Part shown: positions 61,227 through 64,000 of the stretch, one piece after another
How the letters are laid out: the number at the start of each line of letters is the position of its first letter
Position numbering within the stretch: the stretch's first letter is position 1
Assembly: GCF_900090275.1 (NCBI RefSeq)
Contig: NZ_LT607755.1
Coordinates: forward strand, 5,208,001-5,272,000
Origin: Micromonospora zamorensis
GTDB lineage: Bacteria > Actinomycetota > Actinomycetes > Mycobacteriales > Micromonosporaceae
DNA length: 64,000 nt
Direction of reading: 5' to 3'
Made by a program: the position numbers and the translations under genes
The notes under the pieces: generated by a model
What the model saw: the letters and a program-made list of their open reading frames with translations, nothing else
Database searches by the model: none
What the model was told of the DNA's origin: nothing

Positions 61227-61297
61227 ATCTGCGGCTGCGGCTTGCGGCTGCGGGGACGGCTTGCGGCAGCGGGGACGGCTTGCGGCTGCGGCTCAGG
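61227..61297. repeat. Short tandem repeats of a 19-base unit
   Basis: CTTGCGGCTGCGGGGACGG is repeated at 61241-61259 and 61260-61278 with one change, and a partial third copy follows. A related TCTGCGGCTGCGG lies just upstream. The repeats run into the 3' end of the PRPP synthetase gene and fill the gap between two convergent genes. Confidence 0.7.
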
Positions 61298-62231
61298 CGA
61301 ACAGCGCCGAGACGGACTCCCCGTTGTGGATCCGGCGCATCGCCTCGGACAGGGCGGGCGCCACCGACAGGACCTGCAACTTCGGCACCCGCTTGGCGTC
61401 CGCGATGGGCACCGTGTTGGTGCAGACGATCTCCAGGACGCCCTCCTGGTCGCTGAGCCGCTGGAGGGCGTCGCCGGAGAACAGCCCGTGCGTGCAGGCC
61501 AGCCGGATCGACCGGACCTTCAGGCCCCGCAGATGCTCCATCAACTCGACAACAGTGCTGCCCTTGGCGATCTCGTCGTCCAGCACGATGACGTCCCGGT
61601 CGGCCACCTCGCCGATCACCGCGCTGATCTTGACCAGGTCGTCACTGAACCGCTGCTTCGCGCCGGCCGCGACCGGCGTGCCGAGCAACCGGGCGAAGGC
61701 CGCCGCCTCCTTGGCGTTGCCAAGGTCGGGTGAGACCACCACGGTGTTGCTCAGGTCGTAGCGCTGGAAGTGGATGGCCAGCTCCCGCAGCGCGTGCAGG
61801 TGATCCACCGGGACGCTGAAGAAGCCGTGCACCTGCGGCGAGTGCAGGGTCATCGCGAGCACCCGGTCCGCGCCGGCCGACACGAGCAGATCGGCGACGA
61901 GCCGGGCGCCGATAGAGATCCGCGGGGCGTCCTTCTTGTCGGAGCGGGCGTACGCGTAGTGCGGCAGCACCACCGTGATCCGGCCGGCCGAGGCGCCCCG
62001 CGCCGCGTCGATCATCAGCAGCAGCTCGACCAGATTCTCCTGCACGGGCGGCACCAGCGGCTGGATCAGGAAGACGTCCCGCTCCCGGCAGTTGGCCTGC
62101 AACTGCACTTCCAGACAGTCGTTCGCGAATCGGGAGACCCGCACCGGATGCAGCGGCACCCCGAGGTGGGCACAGATCTCGGCGGCCAGGTCGGGATGGG
62201 CAGTTCCACTGAAAACGGCGATGTCGCGCAC
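61293..62231 (-). CDS. prs: Ribose-phosphate pyrophosphokinase, variant type
   Basis: This 312-residue enzyme should make PRPP from ribose 5-phosphate and ATP. It has the phosphokinase start [16 protein letters not shown], the flexible-loop [33 protein letters not shown], and the PRPP loop [16 protein letters not shown], whose usual DDxxxTGGT is changed to DDEIAKGST. This divergent type exists alongside a classical Prs in actinobacteria. Start GTG 62231 is chosen; upstream text is not conserved. Alternatively a PRPP synthetase-associated regulatory protein. Confidence 0.82.
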   Translation of the reverse strand: MRDIAVFSGTAHPDLAAEICAHLGVPLHPVRVSRFANDCLEVQLQANCRERDVFLIQPLVPPVQENLVELLLMIDAARGASAGRITVVLPHYAYARSDKKDAPRISIGARLVADLLVSAGADRVLAMTLHSPQVHGFFSVPVDHLHALRELAIHFQRYDLSNTVVVSPDLGNAKEAAAFARLLGTPVAAGAKQRFSDDLVKISAVIGEVADRDVIVLDDEIAKGSTVVELMEHLRGLKVRSIRLACTHGLFSGDALQRLSDQEGVLEIVCTNTVPIADAKRVPKLQVLSVAPALSEAMRRIHNGESVSALFA

Positions 62232-62332
62232 GTTCGCACATCGTAGGCGACCCGGGCGGCGGCCTTCGGCGGCGGGCCGCAACCGGCCGTGACGCCTGTC
62301 GCACCGAACGCCGGTCCGGGTACGGTGCTGCG

Positions 62333-63817
62333 GTGACCCCCCAGTACGTCGCCGCCATCGACCAGGGCACCACCTCCTCGCGGTGCCTCGTCTTCGACTC
62401 CGCCGGGGACATCGTCGCCGTTGCCCAGCGCGAACACCGGCAGATCTTCCCCCAACCAGGCTGGGTGGAACACGACGCCGAGGAGATCTGGGACAACGTC
62501 CAGCAGGTGGTCTCCGAGGCGCTGCGGTCCGCCGGCACCGACCCGGCCGGCCTGGCCGCCGTCGGCATCACCAACCAGCGGGAGACCACCCTCGTCTGGG
62601 ACCGGGCCACCGGTCGCCCGGTGGCCAACGCCATCGTCTGGCAGGACACCCGGACCGGGCCGCTGCTGCGCGAGCTGGCCTCGGCGTACGGCGAGGAGCG
62701 GTTCCTTGCCCGCACCGGCCTGCCGCTGGCCACCTACTTCGCCGGCCCGAAGCTGCGCTGGCTTCTGGACGAGGTCGACGGCCTGCGCGAGCGCGCGGAG
62801 CGCGGCGAGGTGCTCTTCGGCACCATGGACAGCTGGCTGATCTGGAAGCTGACCGGCGAGCACGTCACGGACGTGACCAACGCCAGCCGGACCATGCTCA
62901 TGGACCTCACCACCCTCGACTGGGCTCCGGACCTGCTGGACACAATGGGCGTCCCGGCGGCGATGCTGCCGGAGATCCGCTGCTCCGCCGAGGTGTACGG
63001 CATCGCCACCGGCGTGCTCGCCGGGGTGCCGGTGGCCAGCGCGCTCGGAGACCAGCAGGCCGCCCTGTTCGGGCAGACCTGCTTCCAGCCGGGCGAGGCG
63101 AAGTGCACCTACGGCACCGGGAGCTTCCTGCTGCTCAACACCGGCGCCACCCCGGTCCCGTCGACGCACGGCCTGCTCACCACGGTCGCCTACCAGATCA
63201 AGGGGCAACCGCCGGCGTACGCCCTGGAGGGCGCGATCGCGGTCACCGGCTCGTTGGTGCAGTGGCTGCGCGACAACCTCGGGCTGATCTCCACGGCCGC
63301 GGAGGTGGAGGATCTGGCCCGCACCGTGGACGACAACGGCGGCTGCTACGTGGTGCCCGCGTTCTCCGGACTGTTCGCCCCGCACTGGCGCACCGACGCC
63401 CGTGGGGTGATCGCCGGTCTGACCGGTTACATCACCAAGGGGCACCTGGCGCGGGCCGCGCTGGAGGCGTCGGCCTGGCAGACCCGCGAGGTGGTCGACG
63501 CGATGGATGCCGACTCCGACGTGGCACTGCGCCGGCTCCGGGTGGACGGCGGGATGACCGCCAACGGTCTGCTCATGCAGTTCCTCGCCGATGTGCTCGA
63601 CGTGCCGGTGGTCCGGTCCCGGATCACCGAGACCACCTGTCTGGGTGCCGCGTACGCGGCCGGCCTGGCCGTCGGCTTCTGGCCGGATCTGGCCACCCTG
63701 CGGGCGAAGTGGCGCTCCGATGCCCAGTGGGAGTCCACCATGGCCCCGGAGCTGCGCGACCGGGAGCTGCACAACTGGCGCAAGGCCGTGCAGCGCACCC
63801 TCGACTGGGTGGAGTGA
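62333..63817 (+). CDS. glpK: Glycerol kinase
   Basis: This 494-residue FGGY-family kinase phosphorylates glycerol. Conserved regions: [59 protein letters not shown], and the C-terminal [19 protein letters not shown]. The start is GTG, and the upstream gene is divergent. No glpF or glpD neighbour is seen. It ends 15 bases before the convergent purC. Confidence 0.96.
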   Translation: MTPQYVAAIDQGTTSSRCLVFDSAGDIVAVAQREHRQIFPQPGWVEHDAEEIWDNVQQVVSEALRSAGTDPAGLAAVGITNQRETTLVWDRATGRPVANAIVWQDTRTGPLLRELASAYGEERFLARTGLPLATYFAGPKLRWLLDEVDGLRERAERGEVLFGTMDSWLIWKLTGEHVTDVTNASRTMLMDLTTLDWAPDLLDTMGVPAAMLPEIRCSAEVYGIATGVLAGVPVASALGDQQAALFGQTCFQPGEAKCTYGTGSFLLLNTGATPVPSTHGLLTTVAYQIKGQPPAYALEGAIAVTGSLVQWLRDNLGLISTAAEVEDLARTVDDNGGCYVVPAFSGLFAPHWRTDARGVIAGLTGYITKGHLARAALEASAWQTREVVDAMDADSDVALRRLRVDGGMTANGLLMQFLADVLDVPVVRSRITETTCLGAAYAAGLAVGFWPDLATLRAKWRSDAQWESTMAPELRDRELHNWRKAVQRTLDWVE

Positions 63818-63832
63818 CCGCCGACGCGGCTG

Positions 63833-64000
63833 TCACTCCCAGCGGTTGCCGGTGAGCTTCTCGTACACCTCGATGTAGCGGGCGCGGGTCGCCTCGACGA
63901 CCTCGTCGGGCACGTCCGGCGCGGGGGCCTGCTTGTTCCAGCCGCTGCCGGTGGCCCAGTCCCGCACGTACTGCTTGTCGTAGGAGAACTGCACACGGCC
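63833..64000 (-). CDS. purC: SAICAR synthetase, C-terminal fragment (5' end outside window)
   Basis: Only the last 55 codons are present. They read [20 protein letters not shown], followed by [20 protein letters not shown] and an end in LTGNRWE, which is the C-terminal signature of phosphoribosylaminoimidazole-succinocarboxamide synthase in purine synthesis. The rest lies beyond the window edge. It is convergent with glpK. Confidence 0.9.
   Translation of the reverse strand, partial: GRVQFSYDKQYVRDWATGSGWNKQAPAPDVPDEVVEATRARYIEVYEKLTGNRWE

Noticed and set aside
59314..61761. 815-codon plus-strand ORF crossing three genes
   Set aside because: It covers the antisense of a kinase, a shifted frame of the ATPase gene and the antisense of the PRPP synthetase; it has no domain.
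1..64000. CRISPR array, prophage, biosynthetic cluster, tRNA or rRNA genes
   Set aside because: I looked for repeat-spacer patterns, phage structural genes, large modular synthases and conserved RNA sequences and found none.

Overview
The window is about 72% GC, nearly every gene is closed by the codon bias of a high-GC actinomycete, and starts are often GTG with purine-rich ribosome binding sites. Gene content (WhiB1, PdtaS, SigR/RsrA, bL37, Ni-SOD with SodX, Kgd-type 2-oxoglutarate decarboxylase, DUF6104 and DUF5709 proteins) points to Actinomycetia, most likely Micromonosporaceae (Micromonospora-like). It looks like ordinary chromosome. I see no rRNA, tRNA, CRISPR array, prophage or insertion sequence.

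Layout. 1-4.7 kb: an envelope-stress locus on the minus strand (OmpR-type regulator, histidine kinase, HtrA protease; arranged like mycobacterial MprA-MprB-PepD), then a PadR regulator coupled to a DUF4097 protein. 4.8-7.3 kb: an acyltransferase pair resembling ornithine-lipid synthases OlsA/OlsB, and a divergent hotdog-like protein. 7.5-10 kb: an ABC exporter and two small membrane proteins. 10.3-14.4 kb: kgd plus a DUF6104 protein. 14.4-17.3 kb: a polysaccharide deacetylase/GT2 fusion with a membrane partner. 17.4-19.3 kb: a TetX-like flavoprotein facing a TetR regulator across twin operators. 19.4-22.6 kb: pta-ackA. 23.5-27 kb: two paralogous lipoprotein hydrolases flanking a MerR/aldo-keto reductase pair. 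27.1-29.4 kb: quinone reductase and malic enzyme. 29.6-30.9 kb: sodX/sodN and an acetyltransferase.

31.8-53 kb carries a block whose order recalls the Rv3218-Rv3228 neighbourhood of mycobacteria: lipid kinase, whiB1, pdtaS, small biotinyl protein, bL37, rsrA, sigR, SRAP protein, aroA, rsgA. Here whiB1 and pdtaS are separated by a sulfate-assimilation operon (sulfite reductase, a 53-residue zinc-ribbon protein, cysH, CbiX-like chelatase) and a GT39-type transferase. The operon is preceded by a 28-codon Cys-containing peptide of the actinobacterial leader-peptide type. 53-64 kb: hisN, an EamA-like transporter, a GT4/SDR divergent pair, a STAS-ATPase fusion, a DUF5709 protein, a NarL-type two-component system, an RsbW-like ATPase, a PRPP synthetase, glpK and the 3' end of purC.

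Many adjacent genes overlap by four bases (GTGA or ATGA), so translational coupling is a general feature. Points I rate highest: the leader peptide and coded zinc-ribbon gene in the sulfur operon, dual starts and an autoregulatory-type promoter at sigR, a rsgA whose conserved N-terminus can only be reached from a CTG codon, the bL37 microgene, and several strong palindromes in intergenic DNA. I found no clear candidate for a wholly new multigene system; the novelty here is mostly small genes and cis-acting sites.
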